Positions 14,752 to 26,688 of a stretch of DNA of 64,000 bases are shown here, piece after piece (positions within the stretch are counted from its first letter, which is position 1; each line of letters opens with the position of its first letter). The stretch is from Borreliella andersonii (GTDB taxonomy: Bacteria > Spirochaetota > Spirochaetia > Borreliales > Borreliaceae). Under the pieces are notes generated by a model. The model saw only the letters and a list, made by a program, of their open reading frames with translations. It did no database searches and was not told where the DNA came from. The stretch lies in assembly GCF_032595875.1 (NCBI RefSeq), contig NZ_CP132457.1, positions 434,001-498,000 on the forward strand. Reading direction: 5' to 3'. A program made the position numbers and the translations under genes.

Positions 14752-15015
14752 ATTTACAACTGCTACAATAAGAATATATAAAATATATTCTTATTGTTCA
14801 TTTTTCAAATATTATTTTTTTTGATTTTAAATTTAACTGAAAATAATAAAATATAAACTTTGCCCTTCATTTAAAGCTCAATATTTTTTAGAAATTAAAC
14901 AATTTTAAAACAAGTCTTAAAAAATTTATTTATGTATTTCGACAAATACCTAGAAATAAAAACTCTTATAAAATTAAGAAAAGATATTCTACAATCTTTA
15001 AATTATAAAAATAAT
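14752..15015. other. parZ-parB convergent spacer with doubtful small ORF
   Basis: A/T-rich, between converging genes. A 40-codon ORF runs from ATG at 14932 to TAA at 15054 on the plus strand (start MYFDKYLEIKTLIKLRKD) and overlaps the 3' end of parB. No ribosome-binding site is visible and I do not support it as a gene. Nothing else is seen. Confidence 0.4.
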
Positions 15016-15798
15016 TTAACTACTATGACCAAAAAAGGAAACAATCCTTTTTAAATCACCCAAAGTAAAATACTTTATCTCTATTTTGCCTTTATTTTGA
15101 TTCCCTTTAATATCTATTTTTGTTTGGATTTTATCAAATAAAAATTCTTTTATATTGCTTAAAAAAGGATCTTGTTCCAGCTCTCTTTTTTTTACTATAG
15201 ATTTAGAAAAATTTTTAACATATTTTTCTGCATCTCTTACAGAAAAATTTTTTTTAAGTATCATTAAATAAAAATCATATCTGTCTTGCCTATCTTTTAA
15301 AGATAAAATAACTTTAGCATGCCCAAAAGAAATTTCTTTCCTATGCACTGCATTTAATATTTCTTGCTCAAGATCTAAAATCCTAACTAAATTTGAAATA
15401 TAGGCCCTGCTTTTACCAATTTTTTCAGATAAATCCTTTTGAGTTAAAGAATATTTATTCATTACATTTTTATAGGCATAAGCCTCTTCAACAGGAGTAA
15501 AATTTTCTCTTTGAATATTTTCAATCAAGGGCATAAAATCTCTACAGGATCCTTTTATGTTAACCTCGATAACAGGAATATTTGTCATATGAATAAGTTT
15601 AGCAGCCCTAAACCTTCTTTCTCCTACTATTATTTTATATCTATCATTTGATTTACAAACAATTAAAGGTTGCAAAATTCCATTTTCTTTTATGGAAATG
15701 CTTAGTTCTTCTAATTCAACAAGATTAACAAATTTCCTTGGCTGATCATTATCAATATCTAAAAGATGAATATCTATCATTTTAAAAATTCCATCCAT
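15016..15798 (-). CDS. parB: ParB/Spo0J CTPase, parS-binding protein
   Basis: 260 residues. Box I (IVGERRFRAAK, 57-67) and box II (ENIQRENFTPVEEA, 93-106) form the CTP-binding/clamp region. A helix-turn-helix that reads parS follows at about 119-140 (TQKDLSEKIGKSRAYISNL). The C-terminal part is the dimerisation domain. It loads at parS and recruits SMC. The gene follows gyrA on the minus strand with about 117 bases between them that contain the parS palindrome. GGGAGG lies ahead of the ATG. Unusually it is not in an operon with parA, which faces it from 1 kb away. Confidence 0.95.
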   Translation of the reverse strand: MDGIFKMIDIHLLDIDNDQPRKFVNLVELEELSISIKENGILQPLIVCKSNDRYKIIVGERRFRAAKLIHMTNIPVIEVNIKGSCRDFMPLIENIQRENFTPVEEAYAYKNVMNKYSLTQKDLSEKIGKSRAYISNLVRILDLEQEILNAVHRKEISFGHAKVILSLKDRQDRYDFYLMILKKNFSVRDAEKYVKNFSKSIVKKRELEQDPFLSNIKEFLFDKIQTKIDIKGNQNKGKIEIKYFTLGDLKRIVSFFGHSS

Positions 15799-15870
15799 AT
15801 TATCAGAACCTCCCTACAACACAAAATTTTACCAGGTTATAATATTGAATTACAATTTAAGAATAAAAAA

Positions 15871-15896
15871 AAGAATGTTCCACGTGGAACATTCTT
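15871..15896. other. parS: parS centromere site within a perfect 26-base palindrome
   Basis: TGTTCCACGTGGAACA (15876-15891) is the bacterial parS consensus with two symmetric changes. The symmetry extends to a perfect 26-base palindrome. Read on the minus strand it is followed at once by eight T (15872-15865). So RNA from gyrA would form an 11-base stem with an ACGU loop plus a U-tract, the form of an intrinsic terminator. It lies 20 bases after the gyrA stop and about 70 before parB. Confidence 0.9.
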
Positions 15897-15915
15897 AAAT
15901 AAAAAAAACAATCCT

Positions 15916-18348
15916 TTATTTAATAAATTTTGAAACAGAAATCAAGCTGTCATTATCAAGAAATAATACTTGAATTCCTCTAGCATCTTTACCTTGTTCA
16001 GATACTTTTCCAGCTACTGTTCTCAAAGCTTTTGAACGTTTACTTACAAGTAAGATTTCATCATCCTCTGAAACTGCTATAGCATCAACAACACTACCCG
16101 CTTTTTTATCAGATTTTTTATAACTAGAATAACCAGTGGCTCCTCTTTTAAGCTCAGATATCTTAGACATGCTTAACCTTTTTCCATACCCATTCTCAGA
16201 AACAATCAAAAGATAAGGATTTTCTCTAACCGCCAAAACTTTAACAAATAAATCACCTTCTTTTAATTTCATTCCACAAACACCTTGAGTACCTCTATTA
16301 GTAAGCCTAACATCCCTTGAATTAAATATAAATGCACTACCCTTTTTAGAAAGACAAATTACCTTTTCATCCTTAAAAACAATCTCTGCACTTGTAACAA
16401 AATCTTTATCATTAAGTTTAATAACAATAACACCTCGCGACTTTACTGCTTTAAAATCTGTAGATTCGAATCTAGCTATCTTTCCACTTGCAGTTGTAAG
16501 CAATAAATAAGCATCATCAGTAAAATCCTTGCTATTCTTAATAGTTAATATTTCTTCTTGCTCTCCCAAATTAATAAGCTCACTAATATTTTGGCCTTTT
16601 GAAGCTCTTGAAGAATCTTTTATTTCATAAGCATTGATTAAATAAAGCTTTCCTTCATTTGAAATCATAAATAAATAATCATGAGTATTAACACACAAAG
16701 CAATAACAATCTCATCTCCATCATTTAGATCAAATGAACTGAGCCCTTTTCCTCCCGTACCTTGTAATTTATACTCATTTTGTGAAAGTCTTTTAAGGAA
16801 ACCTTTCTTCGTAAGCAGAACAACAATATTTTCTTTTTGCATTAAGTCCGACATACTAGTTTTTAAAACCTCCTCATCATAAATTATTTTAGTTCGACGT
16901 TCATCGCCAAATTTCAAACCTAAATTAATAGTTTCTTCTCTTATAATATTAATAATCCTTACTGGATTCAAGAGAATGTCTTCATAATCTTTTATTACGC
17001 CTAACAATACATCAAGCTCCTCCTCAAGCTTAAAAATCTCAAGAGCTGTAAGTTTTTGCAACTTCATATCAAGAACGGAATTGGCCTGAATATCTGAAAG
17101 ACCAAAATTTGAAACAATCCTCTCCTTTGCATCTTTTGCTAATTTAGATGATTTAATAATCTTAATAACCTCATCTATATTATTTAAAGCAATATTTAAC
17201 CCCTCAAGAACATGTACTTTCTCTTTTGCCTTTCTTAAGTCAAATTCAATACGTCTTTCGATAATATTTTTTCTATGCTCAATAAATTCAAATAATAATT
17301 CTTCTAAATTCAACTGTTTAGGAATACCATTAACAAGAGCTAAATTATTTATACTAAAATGCTTCTTAAATTCAGTATATTCATAAAGCAAGTTCATAAT
17401 AACATGAGGATCAAATCCTCTTTTAACTTCAAGAACTATCCTAACACCTTCTCTATCTGATTCATCTCTTATATCTAAAAGTCCCTCTAGCTTTTCTTCT
17501 TTTGTCAAAAGCGCAACTTTCATAAGAAGTGCAGATTTATTTACCGTATAAGGTATTTCTGTAACAATTATAGCATTCCTATCCTCTGTTCTTTCTTCAA
17601 TATGATATCTTGCTCTAATAACAACACTTCCCTTGCCAGTTTTGTATGCTTTAATTAAATTATCGTTATAAACAATCTCCCCAAAAGTTGGGAAATCAGG
17701 ACCTTTAACTATCTTAAGCAAATCAAATATAGAAGAATTCTCATTATCCAACATATAAACAATAGCGTCACAAATTTCTTTCAAGTTATGAGGTGCCATA
17801 TTAGTAGCCATTCCAACAGCAATTCCACTAGAGCCATTTACCAAAAGAAATGGAAATGATGACGGCATAATCTCAGGTTCACTTAAAGAATCGTCATAAT
17901 TAGATTTAAAATTAACAGTCTCTTTGTCTATATCCTTAACAATATATTCAGCTATTTTTTCCATTTTAGCTTCAGTATATCGCATAGCAGCAGGAGGATC
18001 TCCGTCAATAGACCCAAAATTTCCCTGCCCCCGTATTATAGGATATCTAAGTGAAAAATCTTGAGCAAGTCTTACAAGAGCATCGTAAATTGATTGATCT
18101 CCATGAGGATGATATTTCCCAAGAACATCTCCCACTATTCTACCAGCTTTTTTAAAAGCTTTATCAGAACGAAGTCCCATCTCATACATAGAATAAAGTA
18201 TTCTCCTGTGAACTGGCTTAAGACCATCTCTTACATCTGGAAGAGCTCTGGAAATAATAACTGACATTGCATAATTTAAATAAGACGTTTTTATTTCATC
18301 TTCTATCTTAACATTTAATATTTGTTCTTTATTCTCTCCAACTGTCAT
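15916..18348 (-). CDS. gyrA: DNA gyrase subunit A
   Basis: Breaks and rejoins DNA during negative supercoiling, as A2B2 with GyrB. Of 810 residues, the active-site Tyr is Tyr124 ([10 protein letters not shown]). The quinolone region is [14 protein letters not shown], where Gln85 replaces the usual Ser83. The C-terminal beta-pinwheel starts near 500 and has the GyrA-box-like sequence LQGTGGKG. There is no acidic tail as in E. coli. It follows gyrB by 14 bases, so the pair is one operon. The start [13 protein letters not shown] is preceded by GGAGCG. Confidence 0.97.
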   Translation of the reverse strand: MTVGENKEQILNVKIEDEIKTSYLNYAMSVIISRALPDVRDGLKPVHRRILYSMYEMGLRSDKAFKKAGRIVGDVLGKYHPHGDQSIYDALVRLAQDFSLRYPIIRGQGNFGSIDGDPPAAMRYTEAKMEKIAEYIVKDIDKETVNFKSNYDDSLSEPEIMPSSFPFLLVNGSSGIAVGMATNMAPHNLKEICDAIVYMLDNENSSIFDLLKIVKGPDFPTFGEIVYNDNLIKAYKTGKGSVVIRARYHIEERTEDRNAIIVTEIPYTVNKSALLMKVALLTKEEKLEGLLDIRDESDREGVRIVLEVKRGFDPHVIMNLLYEYTEFKKHFSINNLALVNGIPKQLNLEELLFEFIEHRKNIIERRIEFDLRKAKEKVHVLEGLNIALNNIDEVIKIIKSSKLAKDAKERIVSNFGLSDIQANSVLDMKLQKLTALEIFKLEEELDVLLGVIKDYEDILLNPVRIINIIREETINLGLKFGDERRTKIIYDEEVLKTSMSDLMQKENIVVLLTKKGFLKRLSQNEYKLQGTGGKGLSSFDLNDGDEIVIALCVNTHDYLFMISNEGKLYLINAYEIKDSSRASKGQNISELINLGEQEEILTIKNSKDFTDDAYLLLTTASGKIARFESTDFKAVKSRGVIVIKLNDKDFVTSAEIVFKDEKVICLSKKGSAFIFNSRDVRLTNRGTQGVCGMKLKEGDLFVKVLAVRENPYLLIVSENGYGKRLSMSKISELKRGATGYSSYKKSDKKAGSVVDAIAVSEDDEILLVSKRSKALRTVAGKVSEQGKDARGIQVLFLDNDSLISVSKFIK

Positions 18349-18362
18349 TAATAACGCTCCAA

Positions 18363-20454
<2,092 letters not shown>

Positions 20455-21912
20455 ATGGAAAAATCAAAAAATATATGGAGCTTGATTTTAACAGAAATAA
20501 AAAAAGAACTATCAGAAGAAGAATTTTATGTTTGGTTTGAAAATTTGTGCTTTTTAGAATCAATAGGTGACAATATTAAAATATCTACTCCAAATTTATT
20601 TCATAAAAATCAAATAGAAAAAAGATTTACAAAAAAAATTAAAGAAATCCTCACAAAAAATGACTACAACACAGTAGTTATTGAATTCACAAATCAACCA
20701 CCCAAAACCCATTTTAACAAACAAGAAAGCAAAAAAACGGATTTTAACGAAACTTTTCCAAAGTTCTACAAGCTTAAAGAAAAAACACTCTCTCAAGAAC
20801 CAATTCAAAGTGTTCAAGATCATATAAAAATGTATATCAAAAAAGAAGAAGGGTCCACAAATTTTAAAAACCCCTTTCTTAAAAAAAGATATACATTTGA
20901 AAATTTCATCATAGGACCAAACAATAAACTTGCATACAACGCCAGCTTGTCAATCTCAAAAAATCCTGGGAAAAAATATAACCCATGCTTAATTTATGGC
21001 GGGGTAGGACTTGGAAAAACACATTTACTTCAAAGCATAGGAAACAAAACGGAAGAATTACATCATAATCTTAAGATATTATATGTTACCGCTGAAAATT
21101 TTTTAAATGAATTTGTAGAAAGCATAAAAACACACGAAACAAAAAAATTTAAAAAAAAATATAGATACTTAGACATGCTGCTTATAGACGACATCCACGA
21201 CCTGCAAAAAAAAGAGGGTATACAAGAAGAGCTTTTTCACACATTTAATGCCCTTTATGAAGACAATAAACAATTAGTATTTACATGCGACCGACCTCCT
21301 TCTGAACTTACAAATTTTACAGATCGCCTAAAAAGCAGATTCACAAGGGGATTAAATGTCGATATATCAAAACCCAATTTTGAACTCAGAGTAGCTATTG
21401 TCGAAAAAAAAGCAGAAGAAGATGGCATAAATGTCCCTAAAAATATACTAAATCTGGTTGCTCAAAAAGTTACAACCAATGTAAGAGACCTTGAAGCTGC
21501 TGTAACAAAACTAAAAGCATACATAGATTTAGACAACATAGAAATTGACATTGACATTGTTGAAAAAATAATCAAAGAAATAATAATTTACGAAAAAGAA
21601 ACAACTAATAAACCAAATAATAAAATTAATATCGAAAATATAAAAAAAATACTCTTAAGAGAGCTAAAAATTACACACAAGGATATTGAGGGGCATAGCA
21701 AAAAACCAGAAATAACAAAAGCTAGACATATTTATGCATATCTTTTAAGGAATTTTACAGAACTATCAACAATTGAAATTGGAAAAATTATTGGAGGCAA
21801 AACCCATTCAACAGTGCTTTATTCGATAAATAAAATAGATAGAGACAGAAATAATGACAAAGAAATTAACAATTTGATCACAGAACTTATGAACAAAATA
21901 AAAAAAAACTAA
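20455..21912 (+). CDS. dnaA: Chromosomal replication initiator DnaA
   Basis: Binds and opens the origin. All four domains are visible in 485 residues: N-terminal DnaB-interaction domain (1-80), a variable linker, the AAA+ ATPase with Walker A GGVGLGKTHLL (182-192) and Walker B LLIDDIHDL, and the C-terminal DNA-binding domain with GGKTHSTVLYSINKI. The coding strand is strongly A-rich and the protein Lys-rich, the pattern of lagging-strand genes here. This places the origin to its right, between dnaA and dnaN. The start follows AAGGAC. Confidence 0.97.
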   Translation: MEKSKNIWSLILTEIKKELSEEEFYVWFENLCFLESIGDNIKISTPNLFHKNQIEKRFTKKIKEILTKNDYNTVVIEFTNQPPKTHFNKQESKKTDFNETFPKFYKLKEKTLSQEPIQSVQDHIKMYIKKEEGSTNFKNPFLKKRYTFENFIIGPNNKLAYNASLSISKNPGKKYNPCLIYGGVGLGKTHLLQSIGNKTEELHHNLKILYVTAENFLNEFVESIKTHETKKFKKKYRYLDMLLIDDIHDLQKKEGIQEELFHTFNALYEDNKQLVFTCDRPPSELTNFTDRLKSRFTRGLNVDISKPNFELRVAIVEKKAEEDGINVPKNILNLVAQKVTTNVRDLEAAVTKLKAYIDLDNIEIDIDIVEKIIKEIIIYEKETTNKPNNKINIENIKKILLRELKITHKDIEGHSKKPEITKARHIYAYLLRNFTELSTIEIGKIIGGKTHSTVLYSINKIDRDRNNDKEINNLITELMNKIKKN

Positions 21913-22152
21913 ACTTAATTAAAAATTAAAAATCCTTTTAAACAATTGAAAAAAATAATTTATCAAAAATACAACAAATATTGACCTATAATTCAACAAA
22001 ATATTTACTTACATTACATAGCATTAAATACAATTGAACAATCAAACAGTGACCTACTACTGTTACTACTATATATATAAAAAATAAATAAAAATATAAA
22101 ATCTATAAAATCTTACAAAGATAAAATGTAATAGAATATAAAAGGAGGCATT
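21913..22152. other. oriC: Probable origin of replication (dnaA-dnaN spacer)
   Basis: A 240-base A/T-rich spacer. To the left the plus strand is A/C-rich, even in plus-strand genes; to the right of early dnaN it becomes G/T-rich. This places the skew switch here, in line with the published B. burgdorferi origin between dnaA and dnaN. Inside are an inverted repeat with arms ACAGT/ACTGT at 22046-22063, repeated ATAAAATCT-like words near 22100-22135 and a possible weak dnaN promoter (TTGACC at 21981). No consensus TTATCCACA box is visible. Confidence 0.7.
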
Positions 22153-23310
22153 ATGCTACATAACACATTTTTTATTTGCGAAACAAATCAAATTATAAAT
22201 GAGGTAGAAAAAGCAAAAGGAATAATATTAAATAGAAATATGAATGATATTTGGAGTGCATTGTTAATTGAGGTAAAAGAATCTAATCTCATAATTAAAT
22301 CAACAGACAGAAATATATTTTTTGAAAGCACAATTTCAATTGTTTCAGAAACAGACTTTAAAGTATTAATTAATGCTTCAAATTTTTATGATGCAGTAAA
22401 AGCATTCAGTTTTTATAAGAAAATCAAAATAGTTTTTAATGAAAATAATAGTAAATTAGAAATTATGGGAGAATTAAAAGATGAAAAAGAAGAATATGAA
22501 GATCATTTAAAAGAACCTACTTTTTCATACGAAGAAATAGAAAATTACAATTATGATATGGTTAATGAAGATTATATTTTTGAAATTGAAATAAAACAAA
22601 AATCTTTTAAAAAGTTAATAAATAAAATAGCTTTTTCAGCACATTTGGATGAATCCAAAAATGTATTGAATGGAGTATATTTTACAAAAGATGAAGATTC
22701 TAAATTGCTGCTTGTTTCTACTAACGGCCACAGAATGTCTATTTGTAAAACGGAAGTCATAGCCGAAGAAGATGTAGATTTTATAGTTCCTGTAAAAATA
22801 TTTAATTTTCTAAAACATTTTATGTCAGGAGAAGGGATGGTTAAAATCAAGTCTTCGGATAAAAAATTTTATGTTGAATTTGATAATTACAAAATAGCTT
22901 GCAGCTTAATTAATGGTAATTATCCAGATTACAAGAGTATTATACCCAAAGAACAGAAAAATAAATCTTTAGTTTCTTTAAGTATTCTAAAAGATAGACT
23001 TGCTAGAGTCAATTTGTATGTTGATAAATCAAGGAAGTTAGTTTTAACTTTTTCTGAGCTTCAATTAAAACTTCTTGGAGAAGATTTGATTACTGGCAGA
23101 AAGGGTGAATTTTTTATTAAAGATTCGAACTATCTGTATGACGGAGCAGATGAGGTTATGGCTATTAATATTTCATATTTTGTTGAAGCTATTAATGTTT
23201 TTGAAACTTCAAAGATAGAAATACAATTTAATTCAGGGAATGTATTAAAATTGAGTGAACCTGAAAACTTTAATTTTACGCATTTAATAATGCCGATGTC
23301 TTTAGGTTAA
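22153..23310 (+). CDS. dnaN: DNA polymerase III beta sliding clamp
   Basis: Ring-shaped clamp that tethers the replicative polymerase. The 385 residues follow the family pattern, with KLINKIAFSAHLDESKNVLNGVYF in the middle domain and YLYDGADEVMAINISYFVEAI, then HLIMPMSL at the C-terminus (the canonical ending is YVVMPMRL). An excellent AAAGGAGG lies 6 bases before ATG. The 5' part of the gene is A-rich and the 3' part T/G-rich, so the skew change falls within it. Confidence 0.96.
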   Translation: MLHNTFFICETNQIINEVEKAKGIILNRNMNDIWSALLIEVKESNLIIKSTDRNIFFESTISIVSETDFKVLINASNFYDAVKAFSFYKKIKIVFNENNSKLEIMGELKDEKEEYEDHLKEPTFSYEEIENYNYDMVNEDYIFEIEIKQKSFKKLINKIAFSAHLDESKNVLNGVYFTKDEDSKLLLVSTNGHRMSICKTEVIAEEDVDFIVPVKIFNFLKHFMSGEGMVKIKSSDKKFYVEFDNYKIACSLINGNYPDYKSIIPKEQKNKSLVSLSILKDRLARVNLYVDKSRKLVLTFSELQLKLLGEDLITGRKGEFFIKDSNYLYDGADEVMAINISYFVEAINVFETSKIEIQFNSGNVLKLSEPENFNFTHLIMPMSLG

Positions 23311-23400
23311 AGTGACTTATTAATGTTATTTTGAATATTTAAATAAGCTTTTCTAGGTTTACTTAAAATCGTTTTTTGCATTGTAGCACAAAAAATTGTT

Positions 23401-23700
23401 ATGAATGATTCTTCTTTTAAAAAAATAGGCAATGTTCTTAAAGATTATTTAGAATCCAATTTGCTTGTTAATAAAAAAATAAGTTCGAAATTATTGATTG
23501 CTGATAAATGGAATCAGATTTTTGAGGCTTTAGCAGATAATGTAAAATTTGTAGATTTTAAAAACGAGCAAATCCTTTTTCTTGAGGTAAGCAATTCAAG
23601 TATTTTGTATAACATATCAATTAATAAGTCAAAGATAATAAATTCAATAAAAGAATTAACAGGGATTAAAATAATAGATATAAAGGTTTTGGTAAGGTAA
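23401..23700 (+). CDS. DUF721 (DciA-like) protein
   Basis: 99 residues with the small DUF721 pattern: an N-terminal helix (FKKIGNVLKDYLESN), then ISSKLLIADKWNQIFEALADNVKFVDFKNEQILFLEV and a C-terminal INSIKELTGIKIIDIKVLV. Proteins of this family next to dnaN/gyrB are often DciA, which helps load the DnaB helicase. No clear ribosome-binding site precedes the ATG. Its place 90 bases after dnaN supports a replication role. Function is inferred from family and position. Confidence 0.65.
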   Translation: MNDSSFKKIGNVLKDYLESNLLVNKKISSKLLIADKWNQIFEALADNVKFVDFKNEQILFLEVSNSSILYNISINKSKIINSIKELTGIKIIDIKVLVR

Positions 23701-23791
23701 TTATTATTGACAATTGCATTTATATGCTATACCATGGTAGTGTTCAATTTGTAGCTTAGTGGCATAAAATTGGTTTTAATGGAGGAGCGTT

Positions 23792-23947
23792 TTGAAAAGA
23801 ACTTATCAGCCCAGTCGTGTTAAAAGAAATAGAAAATTTGGGTTTAGAGCTAGAATGAAATCTAAAAGTGGAAGACTTATTCTTTCAAGGCGAAGGGCAA
23901 AAGGAAGAATGAAATTAACTGCTTCTGATGAGAAAAAGAAATATTAG
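23792..23947 (+). CDS. rpmH: 50S ribosomal protein L34
   Basis: 51 residues beginning [22 protein letters not shown], with [12 protein letters not shown] near the end, diagnostic of bL34. The start is TTG at 23792, with GGAGGAG 7 bases ahead. The 3' end overlaps rnpA by 20 bases in another frame. The rpmH-rnpA-yidC-jag order next to dnaA/dnaN is the classical bacterial arrangement. Confidence 0.96.
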   Translation: MKRTYQPSRVKRNRKFGFRARMKSKSGRLILSRRRAKGRMKLTASDEKKKY

Positions 23948-24281
23948 TTTAAAATCGAAAATAGAAATTCAAAAAATTTTCAAAGAAGGTAATCTGGTTA
24001 GATTTAGCAATCTTAAAATATTCTATAAATCAAATCATTTGGTTTATTCTAGAATTCTTGTGACCTTTTCTAAGGGTTTTAGGGGGGCTGTTAAAAGGAA
24101 TCGCATTAGAAGACTTTTTAAAGAAGTTTTTAGAAAAAGGTTAAAATTGTTTGAAGGTATAGCTCTAGACATTATTTTTGTGGTTTCTTACAACAAGTTA
24201 GCTTTAACTTATTTTAGTATTGAATCTCTTATGAAAAGTTTGGTTTTAAGGTGTGAAAGGGGCATAAGTGAACCAAAGTAG
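23928..24281 (+). CDS. rnpA: Ribonuclease P protein component
   Basis: Basic partner of the RNase P RNA in cutting the 5' leader from tRNA precursors. The signature is [21 protein letters not shown] (about 45-65, matching R.GKAVxRNxxKR). Of 117 residues, many are Lys/Arg. It begins inside rpmH (20-base overlap) and its end overlaps yidC by 14 bases, so the three are translated as a coupled set. Confidence 0.95.
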   Translation: MRKRNISLKSKIEIQKIFKEGNLVRFSNLKIFYKSNHLVYSRILVTFSKGFRGAVKRNRIRRLFKEVFRKRLKLFEGIALDIIFVVSYNKLALTYFSIESLMKSLVLRCERGISEPK

Positions 24282-25902
24282 GAGAATTTTAAGGACGGTT
24301 TATTTGTCTTTATTTTTAATAGGTCTTTTCATGCTTATTAATGATATTTTTTCTTCAAACGTTTTAAATTCTAAGTCTTCTGACAAGGAAGTGCAGTTTG
24401 ATTTAAATAAAAGTTTTGATGATGATGAGATGTTTTTAAGTAAGAGCAATGTCTTTAATTTGATTAATAAGTCTCAAGATATTGTTGTAGAAACAGGGAT
24501 ATATGTTGCTACTTTTTCTACATTTAGGGGAAATTTGGTTTCATTAAAGCTAAAAAGTCATTTAAATTTGGAAAAAAATCCTACAGATTTGATCAATATT
24601 GATAACAAAAATGAAACTTTTTTTGATGTTGGTTTTGACTATTTAGTAGAGGATTTGTTTTTGTATAAAAAGATAGATGATTTTAATCATGAATTTAAAG
24701 CTTATTTTAAAAATAATGGTAAAACTTATGAATATGTAAAGAAGTATACATTTTCGAAAAAAGATGAGTATTTAATGAAATTTAAGGTTACTGTGAATGG
24801 TCTTGAGGATCATAACTTATTTGATATTGATTCTTATAAAATTATTTTTAGTTCTGAGATTGAAAGGTTGAGTGATAAGGCAAAGCTACAATATAACAAT
24901 TATTTGTCTCAAATAATTTATTATGATAATAAGCTTAAATATGGTAAAGATGGGCTGAGGATTAGCAATCCTAGATGGATTGGTTCTAGTACTAAGTATT
25001 TTGGGGTGTTAGTTTTTAAAGAAAATATGGAAGTTGAGTTTAAGAAGGAAAGAGGAATTCTTAAATCGTTTATTATTAATAATGTTAGAAATAAAAAAAA
25101 TATTAGCGATGAGTTTTTTATTTACGCTGGACCTAAGGATAATAGATATCTAGACGTTTTTGATAAGAGTAGTGACAATACCTTTGGTTTATCTGGTATT
25201 TCTTTTGGAATGTCAGTGGAAAAGAGTTTATGGTATTTGATTCAAGTTCCTATGCAAATGGTAATGCAAGTTTTTTATGATGTTGTACCTAATTGGGGGC
25301 TTTCAATTATTTTTTTGACAATTGTTGTCAGAATACTTATATTTCCTTTGACATTTAAAGGATTTAGGGCTACTGCGGAGCTTTCCAAGCTTCAGCCTAA
25401 AATGAAAGAGCTTCAAGTAAAGTTTAAGCATAACCCTAAAAAGTTGAATGAAGAGATGGGAAGGCTTTATAAAGAAGAAGGAGTTAATCCTCTTGGGGGG
25501 TGTCTTCCTGTAATTTTGCAGCTTCCGATATTTTTTGCTCTTTATTCGCTTGTAAATAATTTGTTTTTATTAAGAGGAGCTAGTTTTATTCCAGGATGGA
25601 TTGATGATTTATCTATAGGTGACAGTGTATATCATTTTGGATATAAGCTTTATTTTATTTCTTGGACCGATATTAGAATTTTGCCTTTTATTATGATGTT
25701 TACTCAATTGGGTTCTACAATTGTTAGTTCTAATATGGATTTAAAAAATCTTGGAGCTCAGCAGAAGTTTTTATATTTTGGAATGCCTATTATGTTTTTT
25801 TTCATACTTTACAATATGCCATCAGGGCTTTTGGTATATTGGATTACAACAAATATTTTTACTATTTTGCAACAATACTATATAAAGATGCATTTGTCTT
25901 AA
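24268..25902 (+). CDS. yidC: Membrane protein insertase YidC
   Basis: Inserts and folds inner-membrane proteins with or without SecYEG. It has the Gram-negative layout: an N-terminal membrane anchor (about 8-28), a large periplasmic domain to about 330, then the conserved five-helix core with [59 protein letters not shown] and [19 protein letters not shown]. 544 residues; GTG start at 24268 inside rnpA. Confidence 0.96.
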   Translation: MNQSRRILRTVYLSLFLIGLFMLINDIFSSNVLNSKSSDKEVQFDLNKSFDDDEMFLSKSNVFNLINKSQDIVVETGIYVATFSTFRGNLVSLKLKSHLNLEKNPTDLINIDNKNETFFDVGFDYLVEDLFLYKKIDDFNHEFKAYFKNNGKTYEYVKKYTFSKKDEYLMKFKVTVNGLEDHNLFDIDSYKIIFSSEIERLSDKAKLQYNNYLSQIIYYDNKLKYGKDGLRISNPRWIGSSTKYFGVLVFKENMEVEFKKERGILKSFIINNVRNKKNISDEFFIYAGPKDNRYLDVFDKSSDNTFGLSGISFGMSVEKSLWYLIQVPMQMVMQVFYDVVPNWGLSIIFLTIVVRILIFPLTFKGFRATAELSKLQPKMKELQVKFKHNPKKLNEEMGRLYKEEGVNPLGGCLPVILQLPIFFALYSLVNNLFLLRGASFIPGWIDDLSIGDSVYHFGYKLYFISWTDIRILPFIMMFTQLGSTIVSSNMDLKNLGAQQKFLYFGMPIMFFFILYNMPSGLLVYWITTNIFTILQQYYIKMHLS

Positions 25903-25914
25903 AGGGGGAGTAAT

Positions 25915-26643
25915 ATGAGCTATGAATTTTATGGAAAAACCGAACAAGAAGCAATAAAGAAAGCAATGAGAGATTTAGAATTGAAAGAAGGCGAGTTTGA
26001 TGTAGAAATTTTAGATAAAGAAAGGGTTGGATTTTTATTTAAGAAAGAAATGATTAAGATACGGGTTTCTCCTCATATAAAGGAAGTTAAAAAAGGCGGC
26101 TTTGAAATTAAAATTGGTGATGAAATTTGTGATAAAATTTTAGAATTTGTAAAAGAAATGCTAATTAAAATGGGATACTCTGTACATTTGACAATAGAGC
26201 CCAAAGAAGGGGGATATGTGAAGATTTCTATTGAAACAGATAGTCCAAATATTTTGATTGGGCGAGAGGGTAAGAATTTAGATTCTTTGCAGCTTTTAAC
26301 AAATGTTTATGCCTCTAAGCTTATTGGTGAAAATGGCGCTTTTAATAGGGTTATATTAGATATTGGAGATTATAGAGAACGATTTAAATCTAGGTTTATT
26401 AATTTAGCAATAAATTCTTTTCATAAAGTCAAGAGAACCAGGCGCTCTATTTTGTTGCCATCAATGAATCCTTTTGAAAGAAGGATTGTCCATACAACTT
26501 TAAATCGTTATAGTGACATAAAAACCGAAAGTGAGGGAGATGGAAATATAAAAAGAATAAGAGTCTCTTATGTTAGAAATAATAGGTATGGTGTTAACAA
26601 TTCTCGTAGTTATCAGAAAAAAGATTTTAGTTTTAAAAAATAG
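25915..26643 (+). CDS. jag: KhpB/Jag RNA-binding protein
   Basis: 242 residues: Jag-N domain (YEFYGKTEQEAIKKAM at 2-17), a KH domain with IGREGKNLDSLQLL near 118-131 and an R3H domain with FERRIVHTTL near 187-196. In other bacteria it pairs with KhpA to bind RNA and affect cell envelope growth. It begins 12 bases after yidC with a strong GGGGGAG ribosome-binding site, the usual operon partner. Confidence 0.93.
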   Translation: MSYEFYGKTEQEAIKKAMRDLELKEGEFDVEILDKERVGFLFKKEMIKIRVSPHIKEVKKGGFEIKIGDEICDKILEFVKEMLIKMGYSVHLTIEPKEGGYVKISIETDSPNILIGREGKNLDSLQLLTNVYASKLIGENGAFNRVILDIGDYRERFKSRFINLAINSFHKVKRTRRSILLPSMNPFERRIVHTTLNRYSDIKTESEGDGNIKRIRVSYVRNNRYGVNNSRSYQKKDFSFKK

Positions 26644-26688
26644 ATTAATGGTGTTACTTTGTATTGAATTTTAAAGGGGAATAATAGT

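Noticed and set aside
14932..15054. 40-codon ORF converging on parB
   Set aside because: No ribosome-binding site, overlaps the parB 3' end, and composition is that of any A-rich lagging-strand sequence.
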